NCBI GenBank assembly: GCA_040905025.1
Contig: JBBDSJ010000101.1
Coordinates: forward strand, 34,414 to 98,413
Reading direction: 5' to 3'
DNA from: JBBDSJ01 sp040905025
GTDB lineage: Bacteria; Pseudomonadota; Gammaproteobacteria; Methylohalomonadales; Methylohalomonadaceae
Length of the DNA stretch: 64,000 bases
Part shown: in pieces, positions 8,325 to 16,769 of the stretch
How the letters are laid out: every line of letters begins with the position of its first letter
Numbering within the stretch: position 1 is the stretch's first letter
The notes under the pieces: generated by a model
The model's input: only the letters and a program-made list of their open reading frames with translations
Told to the model about the DNA's origin: nothing
Database searches by the model: none
Translations under genes and position numbers: made by a program

Positions 8325-8846
8325 TTATCTGGTCTTTGGCGCAATAACCATAACCATTTGCCGACCTTCCATTTTCGGAAACTGCTCAACTGTTCCGAGT
8401 TCGAGCAGATCATTCTCAACCCGCTTGAGCATTTGTGCGCCGAGTTCCTGATGCGCCATTTCACGGCCACGAAACCGTAGTGTCACTTTTACCTTATCGC
8501 CATCTTCGAGGAAACGAACAAGATTACGCAATTTGATGTTGTAATCGCCTTCATCTGTACCCGGCCGGAATTTGACTTCCTTGACCTGGATCTGTTTCTG
8601 CTTTTTCTTGGCAGCATTCTTTTTCTTGTTTTCGTCAAACAAGAATTTACCGTAATCCATGACCCGACAAACGGGTGGTTTTGAGGTCGGAACAATCTCA
8701 ACGAGATCCAGTTCCTGCTCCTCGGCAGCTTGCAGCGCCTCCTGTATCGAAACTATTCCAATCTGCTCCCCGTCCGCACCAATCAAACGCACTTCTGGCG
8801 TAGAAATCTCCTCATTGAGACGGGTTTTCTTGTTGTCAATGGCGAT
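8325..8846 (-). CDS. infC: Translation initiation factor IF-3 (AUC start)
   Basis: IF-3 binds the 30S subunit, prevents premature 70S formation and proofreads start codons. The first ATG/GTG-type start in frame (GTG at 8792) would remove the conserved N-terminal segment. Reading further upstream gives TRLNEEISTPEVRLIGADG, the conserved IF-3 beginning, with no ATG, GTG or TTG before it. A strong GGAGG at 8856-8860 is 9 nt before an ATC (8844-8846); an ATT lies at 8838-8840. AUC at the better spacing is my choice, giving 173 residues. Non-canonical AUU/AUC starts in infC are established and allow IF-3 to repress its own synthesis. The C-terminal domain ends QMVMVIAPKTR. Confidence 0.95.
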   Translation of the reverse strand: MAIDNKKTRLNEEISTPEVRLIGADGEQIGIVSIQEALQAAEEQELDLVEIVPTSKPPVCRVMDYGKFLFDENKKKNAAKKKQKQIQVKEVKFRPGTDEGDYNIKLRNLVRFLEDGDKVKVTLRFRGREMAHQELGAQMLKRVENDLLELGTVEQFPKMEGRQMVMVIAPKTR

Positions 8847-8855
8847 AAGTTGTGT

Positions 8856-8860
8856 CCTCC
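8856..8860 (-). promoter_or_regulatory. Shine-Dalgarno fixing the infC start
   Basis: GGAGG on the minus strand, 9 nt before the ATC at 8844-8846. Its position decides in favour of an AUC (or the ATT six bases later) over the downstream GTG. Confidence 0.8.
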
Positions 8861-8908
8861 GTTAATTTAAATAACTCCGGGCAGCAAATGTTGCTGGCTC
8901 ATCCTTTA

Positions 8909-10822
8909 TCAGGCGCGTTCAGCAATCCCGTCACGCAGATGCTGCTGAAACTCACTGAGTGGCATGGCTCCCAGATCTTCACCAGCCCGATTCCGTACAG
9001 CTACCGCGCCGGTTTCTGCCTCACGTGCACCGACAATCACCAGATAGGGAAGCCGCTGCATGGAGTGCTCGCGGATTTTAAGCCCGATCGTCTCGTTTCT
9101 CAAGTCGGATTCCACCCTGAAACCCTGTTTTTTCAGGGTTTTAGCCACTTCGAGCGCATAATCGGCCTGTTTTTCAGTTAATGCCAGCACCATTGCCTGT
9201 ACCGGCGCCAGCCACAACGGCAGCGCGCCGGCGTAATGCTCAATCAAAATCCCGATAAAACGCTCAAATGAACCGAAAATCGCCCGATGCAGCATCACCG
9301 GGCGCTGGCGGCTGCCATCTTCGGCTACATATTCGGCATCGAGCCGCTCCGGCAACACAAAATCGACCTGCAGGGTGCCACACTGCCAGTCACGGCCAAT
9401 CGCATCGGTCAGCACAAATTCAAGCTTCGGTCCGTAAAACGCGCCCTCGCCCGGATTCAGGCCGACGTCCAGGCCGGTGGCCGCTGTCGCGTCGCGCAGG
9501 GCGGCTTCGGCCCTGTCCCAGACCGCGTCATCGCCGGCGCGCACAGGCGGACGATCCGAAAACTTGACCCTGACATCAGTGAACCCAAAGTCCTTGTAGA
9601 CGGCGAGCAACAATTCACAGAACGCCTGCGTTTCAGTGACGATTTGATCTTCAGTGCAGAAGATATGGGCATCATCCTGGGTAAACGCCCGCACCCGCAT
9701 CAGGCCATGCAATGCACCGGACGGTTCGTAACGATGACAGGAACCGAACTCCGCCATGCGCAACGGCAATTCACGATAACTGCGCAGGCCATGATTGTAT
9801 ATCTGCACATGGCACGGGCAATTCATCGGCTTGATGGCGATGGCCAGATCTTCATCCAGCGCATGCGCGGTAAACATGTTCTGGCGAAACTTGTCCCAGT
9901 GCCCGGACGCTTCCCAGAGACTGCGATCGACCAATAAGGGTGTTCGCACCTCTTCGTAACCGGCGGCTTCAAGCTTGTCGCGCAGATAGTTTTCAATCGT
10001 GCGGTACAGCGTCCAGCCCTTCGCATGCCAGAATACATTGCCGACCGCTTCTTCCTGAAAATGAAACAGGTCCTGGCGCTTGCCAAGTTTGCGGTGATCG
10101 CGTTTTTCAGCTTCTTCAATGCGCCTGATATAGGCTGCCAATGCCTTTTTATCAGCCCAGGCTGTCCCGTATATCCGCTGCAGCATTTCATTATTCGAAT
10201 CACCACGCCAGTAGGCGCCGGCCAGCTTGGTCAACTTGAAATAGCGCAAGTGCCGGGTATTCGGCACATGCGGACCGCGGCACATGTCGGTGTATTCTTC
10301 GTGGTAATACAACTTGATGATTTCACCATCCGGGATCTCATCAACAATCTGCAATTTGTAGGGTTCGTCGCGCTGCTCGAATGTCGCCCGCGCCTTTTCC
10401 TTGGGGACCACTTCACGAATAACGTCATAGTCCTTTTCGACCAGCTCGCGCATACGCGCTTCAATGGCTTCAACATCTTCCGGCGTAAACGGCCGCTCGT
10501 ACGCAATATCGTAATAAAATCCGTCTTCGATCACCGGACCGATGGCCATTTTTGCGGTCGGATACAGCTGCTTGACGGCATGGCCCATCAGGTGGGCAAA
10601 CGAATGGCGGATGATCTCGATCCCTTCAGTATCCTTGCTGGTAATGATGCGCAGTTTTGCATCCTGCTCGACAAGCTCGCAGGCATCGACCAGTTGATCA
10701 TTGATGTAACCGGCAAGCGTCGCCTTGGCCAGACCGGGGCCGATGCTCTCGGCGACCTGGAGCACAGAAACAGGGTTGTCGAATGATTTCTGACTACCGT
10801 CAGGGAGGGTAATAACGGGCAT
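8909..10822 (-). CDS. thrS: Threonine--tRNA ligase
   Basis: ThrRS charges tRNA-Thr and clears mischarged Ser-tRNA. The 637 residues show an N-terminal TGS domain (MPVITLPDGSQKSF, ~1-60), the editing domain with HSFAHLMGHA near residue 73, the class II core with CPCH near 334 and MRVRAFTQDDAHIFC, and a C-terminal anticodon-binding domain from about 535. It is the first gene of the minus-strand translation cluster, ending 62 nt before the proposed infC start. Confidence 0.98.
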   Translation of the reverse strand: MPVITLPDGSQKSFDNPVSVLQVAESIGPGLAKATLAGYINDQLVDACELVEQDAKLRIITSKDTEGIEIIRHSFAHLMGHAVKQLYPTAKMAIGPVIEDGFYYDIAYERPFTPEDVEAIEARMRELVEKDYDVIREVVPKEKARATFEQRDEPYKLQIVDEIPDGEIIKLYYHEEYTDMCRGPHVPNTRHLRYFKLTKLAGAYWRGDSNNEMLQRIYGTAWADKKALAAYIRRIEEAEKRDHRKLGKRQDLFHFQEEAVGNVFWHAKGWTLYRTIENYLRDKLEAAGYEEVRTPLLVDRSLWEASGHWDKFRQNMFTAHALDEDLAIAIKPMNCPCHVQIYNHGLRSYRELPLRMAEFGSCHRYEPSGALHGLMRVRAFTQDDAHIFCTEDQIVTETQAFCELLLAVYKDFGFTDVRVKFSDRPPVRAGDDAVWDRAEAALRDATAATGLDVGLNPGEGAFYGPKLEFVLTDAIGRDWQCGTLQVDFVLPERLDAEYVAEDGSRQRPVMLHRAIFGSFERFIGILIEHYAGALPLWLAPVQAMVLALTEKQADYALEVAKTLKKQGFRVESDLRNETIGLKIREHSMQRLPYLVIVGAREAETGAVAVRNRAGEDLGAMPLSEFQQHLRDGIAERA

Positions 10823-10903
10823 GCTTAAATCCTGTATCAGTGGTGACCCCTACAATAGGCCACGTGGCAATAAACTCATTTCACACTGTGATGACAACAA
10901 CTT

Positions 10904-11044
10904 CACCCATGCACGAGGCACGGCGTTTGCGTAGACAAACCCGAAATGTCAGCGCCCGCATAGGAGACGCGGTGCAGTGCCTCATAACAGGCAATTTCAC
11001 AGCATCCACCCGTGCAGGAGGCACGGCGCAGCGATAATCGCTGC
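10904..11044. repeat. Two-copy palindromic repeat near tRNA-Val
   Basis: A 22-bp motif occurs at 10904-10925 and 11007-11028 with 20 positions identical (core GAGGCACGGCG). Each copy is followed by a hairpin: GTTTG/CAAAC after the first, and a perfect GCAGCGAT-A-ATCGCTGC at 11028-11044 after the second. This resembles a REP-type repeat. The rest of 10823-11117 holds no credible gene. Confidence 0.55.
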
Positions 11045-11082
11045 GAAGAAAGCGCGAAATCACATTTTGCGTTTTCGCCCGA

Positions 11083-11108
11083 GCTGAAATGCATGGATGC
11101 ATTTCAGC
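11083..11108. terminator. Perfect 12-bp hairpin after tRNA-Val
   Basis: GCTGAAATGCAT and its exact complement are separated by 2 nt. The hairpin begins 10 nt past the 3' end of the minus-strand tRNA-Val, so it could end or protect that transcript, but there is no T-run after it. Confidence 0.45.
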
Positions 11109-11117
11109 GGGAAAAGA

Positions 11118-11194
11118 TGGTAGGCGTGATTGGACTCGAACCAACGACCCCCACCATGTCAAGGTGGTGCTCTAACCAGCTGAGCTACACGCCT
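11118..11194 (-). tRNA. tRNA-Val (anticodon GAC)
   Basis: A complete 77-nt tRNA reads on the minus strand with an AGGCGTG acceptor, D arm AGCTCAGCTGG, T arm GGTTCGAGTCC and encoded CCA. The anticodon stem CCACC/GGTGG holds the loop TTGACAT, giving GAC for valine (GUC/GUU). Confidence 0.96.
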
Positions 11195-11284
11195 AAAGGT
11201 CATTCTTTATATAGCCATCCATGGCGTTACATCACCGGCCACGATTAACACCGGCCTGACCCTCCTTGGTCAGGCGTTCGCCGA

Positions 11285-11307
11285 CAAGGTATTTTTCAAA
11301 TACCTTG
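11285..11307. repeat. 10-bp perfect stem-loop between the tRNA-Val copies
   Basis: CAAGGTATTT and AAATACCTTG flank a TTC loop. It lies just before the truncated tRNA-Val copy and may mark the junction of the rearrangement that made that copy. Confidence 0.5.
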
Positions 11308-11319
11308 CAAACGGCTCAC

Positions 11320-11368
11320 CCAGCTGAGCTACACGCCTAAAGGTCATCCCTTAACATACCATCCATAG
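11320..11368 (-). pseudogene. Truncated duplicate of the tRNA-Val 5' end
   Basis: The sequence from the D arm through the 5' end of tRNA-Val (11177-11204) is repeated here for 28 identical bases, followed by a diverged copy of the upstream promoter-like region. The anticodon arm, T arm and 3' end are missing, so no tRNA can form. It could be the relic of a tandem tRNA array or of an integration event at the tRNA. Confidence 0.7.
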
Positions 11369-11468
11369 CTGCACTGGCATGGAGGTTTTACCACCGCTGT
11401 GCCGTGAGACCGGGCATTATACGCACGGGGTTGTTGAGGTCAAAGCAGAAATTGGGCGGTATGCGCCT

Positions 11469-12458
11469 TTATTCGACCCGTAATTTTTCCAGTACTGCCA
11501 CCGCTGGCGGGTAATTCTGCCGCGCCGCCTCTTGCAGCCAGCGTAATGCCGTATCTGTATCAGCCGTTACACCGCGACCTTCAAGATAGGCATCAGCAAG
11601 TGCAAACTGGGCATTGGCATCGTTCTGTTTGGCCGCTTTTTCAAACCACTGGACGGCCGCTGCGGGATCACGCTGAACACCCCGACCCTCACTTAGTAAC
11701 ACGCCATAATTATATTGCGCTTGCGGCTCGCCCTGTTCAGCTGCGCGCTGATACCAGTAGGCGGCCTGTTCGGGATCTTTATCAACACCCTGACCGGCTT
11801 CGTACAAATTGCCAAGTTTCGCCTGGGCAATCGCATCCCCCTGCTCGGCGGCGGCCATGAACCAGCGGCTTGCTGCTGTCATATCCTGCTGCCGGCCTGC
11901 CCCGTACTCGAGACATTCGGCAAACAGGTATTGCGCTTCGGGATGACCGATTTCAGCTGCCTTTTCAAACCAGTCACAGGCAACAACCGGATCCCCGGCA
12001 ACTCCGCGACCCTCGCTGAAAAACTGGCCCAGATTGATCATGCCGACCGGGTCATCCTGCTCGGCAGCCTTGCGGTACCAATATGCCGCCAGTGCCGCGC
12101 TGGAACTGACACCGCGACCGTGGTCGTACAAATAGCCCAGTTGTACCTGGGCTTCGGAATCTCCGGCTTCGGCCGCTTTGCGGAACCATTCAGCCGCCAC
12201 GACATAATCCTGTTCGACGCCAATACCGTTGGCATACAGCAAGGCCAAATTGTATTGCGCATTGACATCATCCTGCCCGGCCATCCGCAGCAACAATTCC
12301 GGGCTTAAATCGTCAAGTACTTCAGCCTGATTCTTGCCGGATACCGGACCAGGCCTCTTGATAACCGGCTCGGTGTCCAGCATGCCTGGTACATCCTGCG
12401 CCATCACAGGCGCCAGCATGCATGCCATCAACAAAACGATTGCCAATTTTTTCATCAA
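11469..12458 (-). CDS. Secreted Sel1-repeat protein
   Basis: A 329-residue protein with a cleavable signal peptide (hydrophobic core LAIVLLMACMLAPVMA, residues ~4-20). From about residue 60 to 320 it is built of seven or so Sel1-like repeats of 36 residues, with recurring AQ..LG.LY..G.GV..D...A..W..KAAE.G. Such solenoids act as periplasmic scaffolds or adaptors. It has no enzymatic domain. It stands alone, divergent from btaA. The Sel1 lipoprotein at 2173-2712 has the same repeat type but fewer copies. Confidence 0.9.
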   Translation of the reverse strand: MMKKLAIVLLMACMLAPVMAQDVPGMLDTEPVIKRPGPVSGKNQAEVLDDLSPELLLRMAGQDDVNAQYNLALLYANGIGVEQDYVVAAEWFRKAAEAGDSEAQVQLGYLYDHGRGVSSSAALAAYWYRKAAEQDDPVGMINLGQFFSEGRGVAGDPVVACDWFEKAAEIGHPEAQYLFAECLEYGAGRQQDMTAASRWFMAAAEQGDAIAQAKLGNLYEAGQGVDKDPEQAAYWYQRAAEQGEPQAQYNYGVLLSEGRGVQRDPAAAVQWFEKAAKQNDANAQFALADAYLEGRGVTADTDTALRWLQEAARQNYPPAVAVLEKLRVE

Positions 12459-12549
12459 GTCATCAACCTGTCATCAAATCCACATTGGAGTGTCATAAAT
12501 CCTGCCTAAGCTGCGCCGGTATCAGCCCGCCACCTTCGAGCACACATAT

Positions 12550-13725
12550 ATGCTAGACAAGACCGGCCGCAAGATTATCAATGGTACCCAGGATTTATTA
12601 TTTCGAACGGTACACAGTCGCTGGCTGATCTACAACGCCTGTTGGGAAGATCCGCGCATCGACCGCCAACTGCTGCAACTCAACAACGACAGCCGCGTAG
12701 TCATGCTTACCAGCGCCGGTTGCAATGCCCTTGATTACCTGCTCGACAACCCTGCCGAAATTCATGCCATCGATGTAAACCCGCGCCAGAATGCCCTGCT
12801 GCAATTGAAAATTGCGATGTTTGAACGCGGCAATCATGACGATTTATTTGCCATGTTCGGGCGCGGCTCGCATGCCGATTTCCGCGGCGTTTATGCCAGT
12901 ATCCGTAATCAATTGCCAGACTATGCACGTGAATTCTGGGACCAGAAAATCGATTATTTCAATGCCAACAGCCGCAAACAATCATTTTATTACTACGGCA
13001 GTTCCGGTGCCGTGGCCTGGATATTGACACGTTATCTGTTGCAGGAAAAACGCCAGATGAAAACGCACTTGCTGGACCTGATTGATGCCGAAAGCATCGA
13101 ACAACAGCAAGCGATCTATCGCCATATTGAACCATTGCTCTGGGGCCGGTTCATTTCCTGGATCATGCAACAACCGTTGATTCTGTCGATGCTGGGCGTA
13201 CCACGCGCGCAAAACCGGCTCATCAGTCAACGTTACCCCGATGGCATGCGCGGCTTTTTAAGTGACAAGCTCCGGCGCGTATGGACGGAAATACTGATCC
13301 GGGACAACTATTTCTGGCGGGTTTACCTGACCGGCACCTACACCCCGGATTGCTGTCCGAATTACCTTAAACAGGAAAATTTCGAACTGTTACGCGCGCA
13401 GCGCCACCGCATTCACTTGCACAACGCTACGGTCAGTGGCTTCCTCAAACAGCATCCGGGGCAATACAGCCATTTTATTCTGCTTGACCATCAGGACTGG
13501 CTTGCCTGGCACCAGCCCGAAGCACTTGCTGAAGAGTGGGATTTGATCCTGGCCAATTCAGCCCCCGGCGCAAAAATCCTGATGCGTTCGGCGGCCGAAC
13601 AGATTGATTTTCTGCCGGCAAAAGCACGTCAGGCATTACGGTTCTTCCCGGATATAACCCTGCCCCTGCATCATCAGGATCGGGTCGGCACCTATGGCAG
13701 TCTGCACTTCGCGGAAGTCGTATGA
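12550..13725 (+). CDS. btaA: BtaA: SAM:diacylglycerol 3-amino-3-carboxypropyltransferase
   Basis: The 391-residue sequence matches the DUF3419/BtaA family, which transfers the aminocarboxypropyl group of S-adenosylmethionine to diacylglycerol, making diacylglyceryl-homoserine, the precursor of the betaine lipid DGTS. Visible family features are NACWEDPRID near residue 35, the SAM-site segment LTSAGCNALDYL near 56 followed by AIDVNPRQNALLQLK, and FYYYGSSG near 146. Its stop overlaps the next methyltransferase start by ATGA, as expected for a btaA-btaB operon. In bacteria such lipids replace phospholipids under phosphate limitation. No Pho box could be confirmed by eye upstream. Confidence 0.9.
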   Translation: MLDKTGRKIINGTQDLLFRTVHSRWLIYNACWEDPRIDRQLLQLNNDSRVVMLTSAGCNALDYLLDNPAEIHAIDVNPRQNALLQLKIAMFERGNHDDLFAMFGRGSHADFRGVYASIRNQLPDYAREFWDQKIDYFNANSRKQSFYYYGSSGAVAWILTRYLLQEKRQMKTHLLDLIDAESIEQQQAIYRHIEPLLWGRFISWIMQQPLILSMLGVPRAQNRLISQRYPDGMRGFLSDKLRRVWTEILIRDNYFWRVYLTGTYTPDCCPNYLKQENFELLRAQRHRIHLHNATVSGFLKQHPGQYSHFILLDHQDWLAWHQPEALAEEWDLILANSAPGAKILMRSAAEQIDFLPAKARQALRFFPDITLPLHHQDRVGTYGSLHFAEVV

Positions 13726-14342
13726 CAAGCAGCGAAACCATGAGCCTGACTGCGCTCGAGCGATACTATCACCTGCATGCACGGATTTATGACAGCACCC
13801 GCTGGAGTTTTCTGTTCGGCCGCCGCGCATTAGTCCGGGCGCTGGCGCGCCACTGTCAGCCGCAACGGATCCTTGAAGTCGGCTGCGGTACCGGCTACAA
13901 CCTGCAACTACTGCAACAACAATTTCCCGACGCCGAATTGACCGGTATTGATTTGTCCGCCGATATGCTGGCCGTGGCGAAACGCAAACTGGGCGGCCGC
14001 GTGCGGCTGCTGACGCAACGTTATGACCAACCGCTGGCAACAACCGCGGGCTTTGACGTTATTGTATTTTCGTATGCGTTATCCATGTTCAACCCGGGCT
14101 GGGAAACTGCGCTCAAGAGTGCGGCAAAAGACCTGCAGCCCGGCGGCCATCTCGCTTGCGTGGATTTTCATACCACCACTTCACGACTCTTTGCGCGCTG
14201 GATGGCGTTTAATCATGTGCAAATGGGTGGACACATATCCAGGGCCCTGCAGGCGGATTTTCACACCGATGATCTGCGGCTGCACAACGCTTATGGCAAA
14301 CTCTGGCAATACCTGCTGTTTATCGGTCAGCCACGCCACTAG
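13722..14342 (+). CDS. btaB: BtaB-like SAM-dependent N-methyltransferase
   Basis: A class I methyltransferase of 206 residues with motif I ILEVGCGTGYNLQLL near residue 47 and the acidic LTGIDLSADML that binds the SAM ribose. BtaB methylates diacylglyceryl-homoserine three times to give DGTS. The gene overlaps btaA by 4 nt, and this coupling is the main reason for the assignment; by fold alone it could be any small-molecule methyltransferase. Two ATGs are available (13722 and 13740); the first is coupled to the btaA stop. Confidence 0.82.
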   Translation: MTSSETMSLTALERYYHLHARIYDSTRWSFLFGRRALVRALARHCQPQRILEVGCGTGYNLQLLQQQFPDAELTGIDLSADMLAVAKRKLGGRVRLLTQRYDQPLATTAGFDVIVFSYALSMFNPGWETALKSAAKDLQPGGHLACVDFHTTTSRLFARWMAFNHVQMGGHISRALQADFHTDDLRLHNAYGKLWQYLLFIGQPRH

Positions 14343-14634
14343 CCAATTTCCCCGGCCGCCCGTTGCCCTGCTGAATCCGTGCCTCATAGCTGATTCCTGC
14401 TGCATATTTGTGCATTTCAACCTGTTTTTCACTGGTCCTGCCGAAAATCCGCAGATAGCATTAAAGAAGCCATGACAAGCTGGCTGATTTACTGCAAAAT
14501 CATACCTTTGTAGCTGCTACCTAAACATCTGCTTTGAATATCGCCAGGTTAGGCCTTAAGCTGCATATTCGTAACAATCGGCAACTGCCGGGCAGTATCA
14601 GTTTGCAGCTGTCCGGACAGACTATGGAGTCAAT

Positions 14635-16749
14635 GTGAATCCATCCATCAAGCGTTTACTTATCGTTGACGATGACGCGTCATTTCGTAAGCTGATAGAG
14701 CGCTATATCAACCTGTTGCTGCCGGATACCGAAGTCATCGAACACGACCCGGTTACCGCCGGGCTGCCGTCACTGGACGGTGCCCACTATGATCTGATTA
14801 TTCTCGACTATTTCCTGAACGGGCCATTGACCGGCCTGGATCTCCTCAACGACTGGAAAAAACGCCATACGGTCCCGCCGGTCATCATGATGACCGGCGA
14901 AGGCAACGAGGAAGTTGCCGTCAGGGCGATGAAATTCGGCGTGCATGACTATTTGCGCAAGCAGAACATCACCAAGGAAAAAATACGTGAGTCCCTGCTG
15001 GACGCGGTTAACAGTCATAAACAGCAACAGGAACAGCAAACTGCCAATCAGGCCAATCCTGCCTTTAACAAGGTCCAGTTTTATAAAAAACTGGAGCAGG
15101 CTGGCAAGCCCAAAGCCGGCAAACACGGCCGGGTATTCTTTCTTATCGATCTGGATGATTACGAAACCATCGGCGATGAAAAAGGTATCGTTATCCAGGA
15201 TAACGTCATGCGCCATGTCGCCCAGATTGCATACGATACCTTTGTCGATTACAGCATTGCTCCCAGTGTTACGCGCATGAGCGATTCCACTGTCGGTGTA
15301 TTGATTGAACCGGATGTGGAAGTCTCGTTATTTGATGCCATCGCCCAACTGAATGATAACCTCAGTGGCCAGCCATATGACCAGGACGGTACATTGGTAC
15401 CTTTCACGGCCAGTATAGGGGTTATCCGTCTGCAGGATTCCTTGCCAACCGCCGCTGCCGTTATCAAACATGCGCGGGCGGCGTGTGCCGTGGTACGCGA
15501 ACGCGGTGGCAATGGTCATCACATTTATGACCCCGGTAACACGCCACTGACCGAAAAACCAAAACCGGCAACTGATGTTACTGACGCAAAAACGCCGGCG
15601 CAGCAACACAAGCCAGCCGGAAAATCACCCGTAACAACGGCTGACAAACCTGCAGCAGAAGCCGAGACAGAAGCACAGGCTGATACACCGGCGGCTACTG
15701 ACTCGCCGGCTGAAAAACCGGCAACTGCAGCCCAGGCTGAACCTGACGTTGAATCCACGCCGGACAGGGTTGAAGAAGCTCCGGCGCCTGCACCACCGCC
15801 TGCACCACCACCTGCGCCTGTCAGGGAAAAAGACCTGCTGGAAATGACCCTGGAAATGCCGGCTGAGCGCTTGCAGGCTGTCAGTACCACCAATAATGAA
15901 TCACCCACCGGTGACATTCTGCGGCAGGTGGATCTGGACAGTGCCGATGCAGACAACACGGGTGATTATGATATTGCCCAAGCTTTTGCTGACAATCGCA
16001 TCATGCCGTACTACCAGCCGGTGATGCCGTTATCCGATCAGGCGACGCAACTTGATGCTGAATACTTCAGTGTTCGTGTACGCATGGTTGATACCGATGG
16101 CAGCGTGATTAACGCCGGCAAGATCATCAGTGGTTTGCAAAAGGTCAGGAATCAAAAACTGCTGGATCGCTGGATGTTACGCGAAACACTGGGTCGTATT
16201 GTTGAGTTCATTAATGACAAAAAACCCTGTCCTGTCTTCGTGATCAAAATCAGTGAGGAATCCTTTGCCGACACCAACCTGTTTACCTGGCTGCAAAATA
16301 AACTCATGAAACAGGTAGCGCATCTGGAGCCCGGCAAACATATTATTATTGAGGTTTCACTTGAAACCTATACCGCCAAACGTAAACAGGTGCAGGCATT
16401 AATGAAATTCCTGCGCCAGAGCTATGCTTTCGGCTTTGCGATTTCCGGGTTCAAAGCTGCTGAAGAGATTGACACTGTTATCAGTGACAACCTGTTCCGG
16501 ATTGTCAAAATCAAACAGCCGCTATTGGCCACAATCCAGCCCGACAGTAATGAGGATGCTGCATTGCCTGCAAATCTGCTGGACTTCAGAAGCAAAGGCG
16601 GACTGCTGGTTGTGACATTCATCGAGAATGCCGGCATGCTGACCGAAGCCATTGGCTTTGGAGCCGATTTTGCGATGGGCTTTTTTATTGGCGAACCGGT
16701 TGACAGTATTGGCGGCATGACACAAATCGAGTCCTACGAAATCACCTGA
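14635..16749 (+). CDS. REC / degenerate GGDEF / degenerate EAL protein
   Basis: The 704 residues begin at a GTG. An N-terminal receiver domain (~1-130) has the acidic pocket VDDD at 11-14, phospho-acceptor D58 and the VIMMTGEG strand. Residues ~140-300 look like a diguanylate cyclase fold but lack GGDEF; the equivalent site reads DSTVGVL. A linker rich in Ala, Pro and Glu (~305-400) follows. The C-terminal ~250 residues resemble an EAL domain (MPYYQPVMPL, LDRWMLRE, GFFIGEPVD) but the catalytic EAL is replaced by FSVRVR. The protein is therefore probably a c-di-GMP receptor or scaffold, comparable in plan to FimX of type IV pili, not an active enzyme. It stands alone between btaAB and a convergent transporter. 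Confidence 0.8.
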   Translation: MNPSIKRLLIVDDDASFRKLIERYINLLLPDTEVIEHDPVTAGLPSLDGAHYDLIILDYFLNGPLTGLDLLNDWKKRHTVPPVIMMTGEGNEEVAVRAMKFGVHDYLRKQNITKEKIRESLLDAVNSHKQQQEQQTANQANPAFNKVQFYKKLEQAGKPKAGKHGRVFFLIDLDDYETIGDEKGIVIQDNVMRHVAQIAYDTFVDYSIAPSVTRMSDSTVGVLIEPDVEVSLFDAIAQLNDNLSGQPYDQDGTLVPFTASIGVIRLQDSLPTAAAVIKHARAACAVVRERGGNGHHIYDPGNTPLTEKPKPATDVTDAKTPAQQHKPAGKSPVTTADKPAAEAETEAQADTPAATDSPAEKPATAAQAEPDVESTPDRVEEAPAPAPPPAPPPAPVREKDLLEMTLEMPAERLQAVSTTNNESPTGDILRQVDLDSADADNTGDYDIAQAFADNRIMPYYQPVMPLSDQATQLDAEYFSVRVRMVDTDGSVINAGKIISGLQKVRNQKLLDRWMLRETLGRIVEFINDKKPCPVFVIKISEESFADTNLFTWLQNKLMKQVAHLEPGKHIIIEVSLETYTAKRKQVQALMKFLRQSYAFGFAISGFKAAEEIDTVISDNLFRIVKIKQPLLATIQPDSNEDAALPANLLDFRSKGGLLVVTFIENAGMLTEAIGFGADFAMGFFIGEPVDSIGGMTQIESYEIT

Positions 16750-16769
16750 AAAATTCCTGCCAGGTTCAG

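Noticed and set aside
10840..11037. A 65-codon frame between thrS and tRNA-Val
   Set aside because: It covers the palindromic repeat pair and has no coding character.
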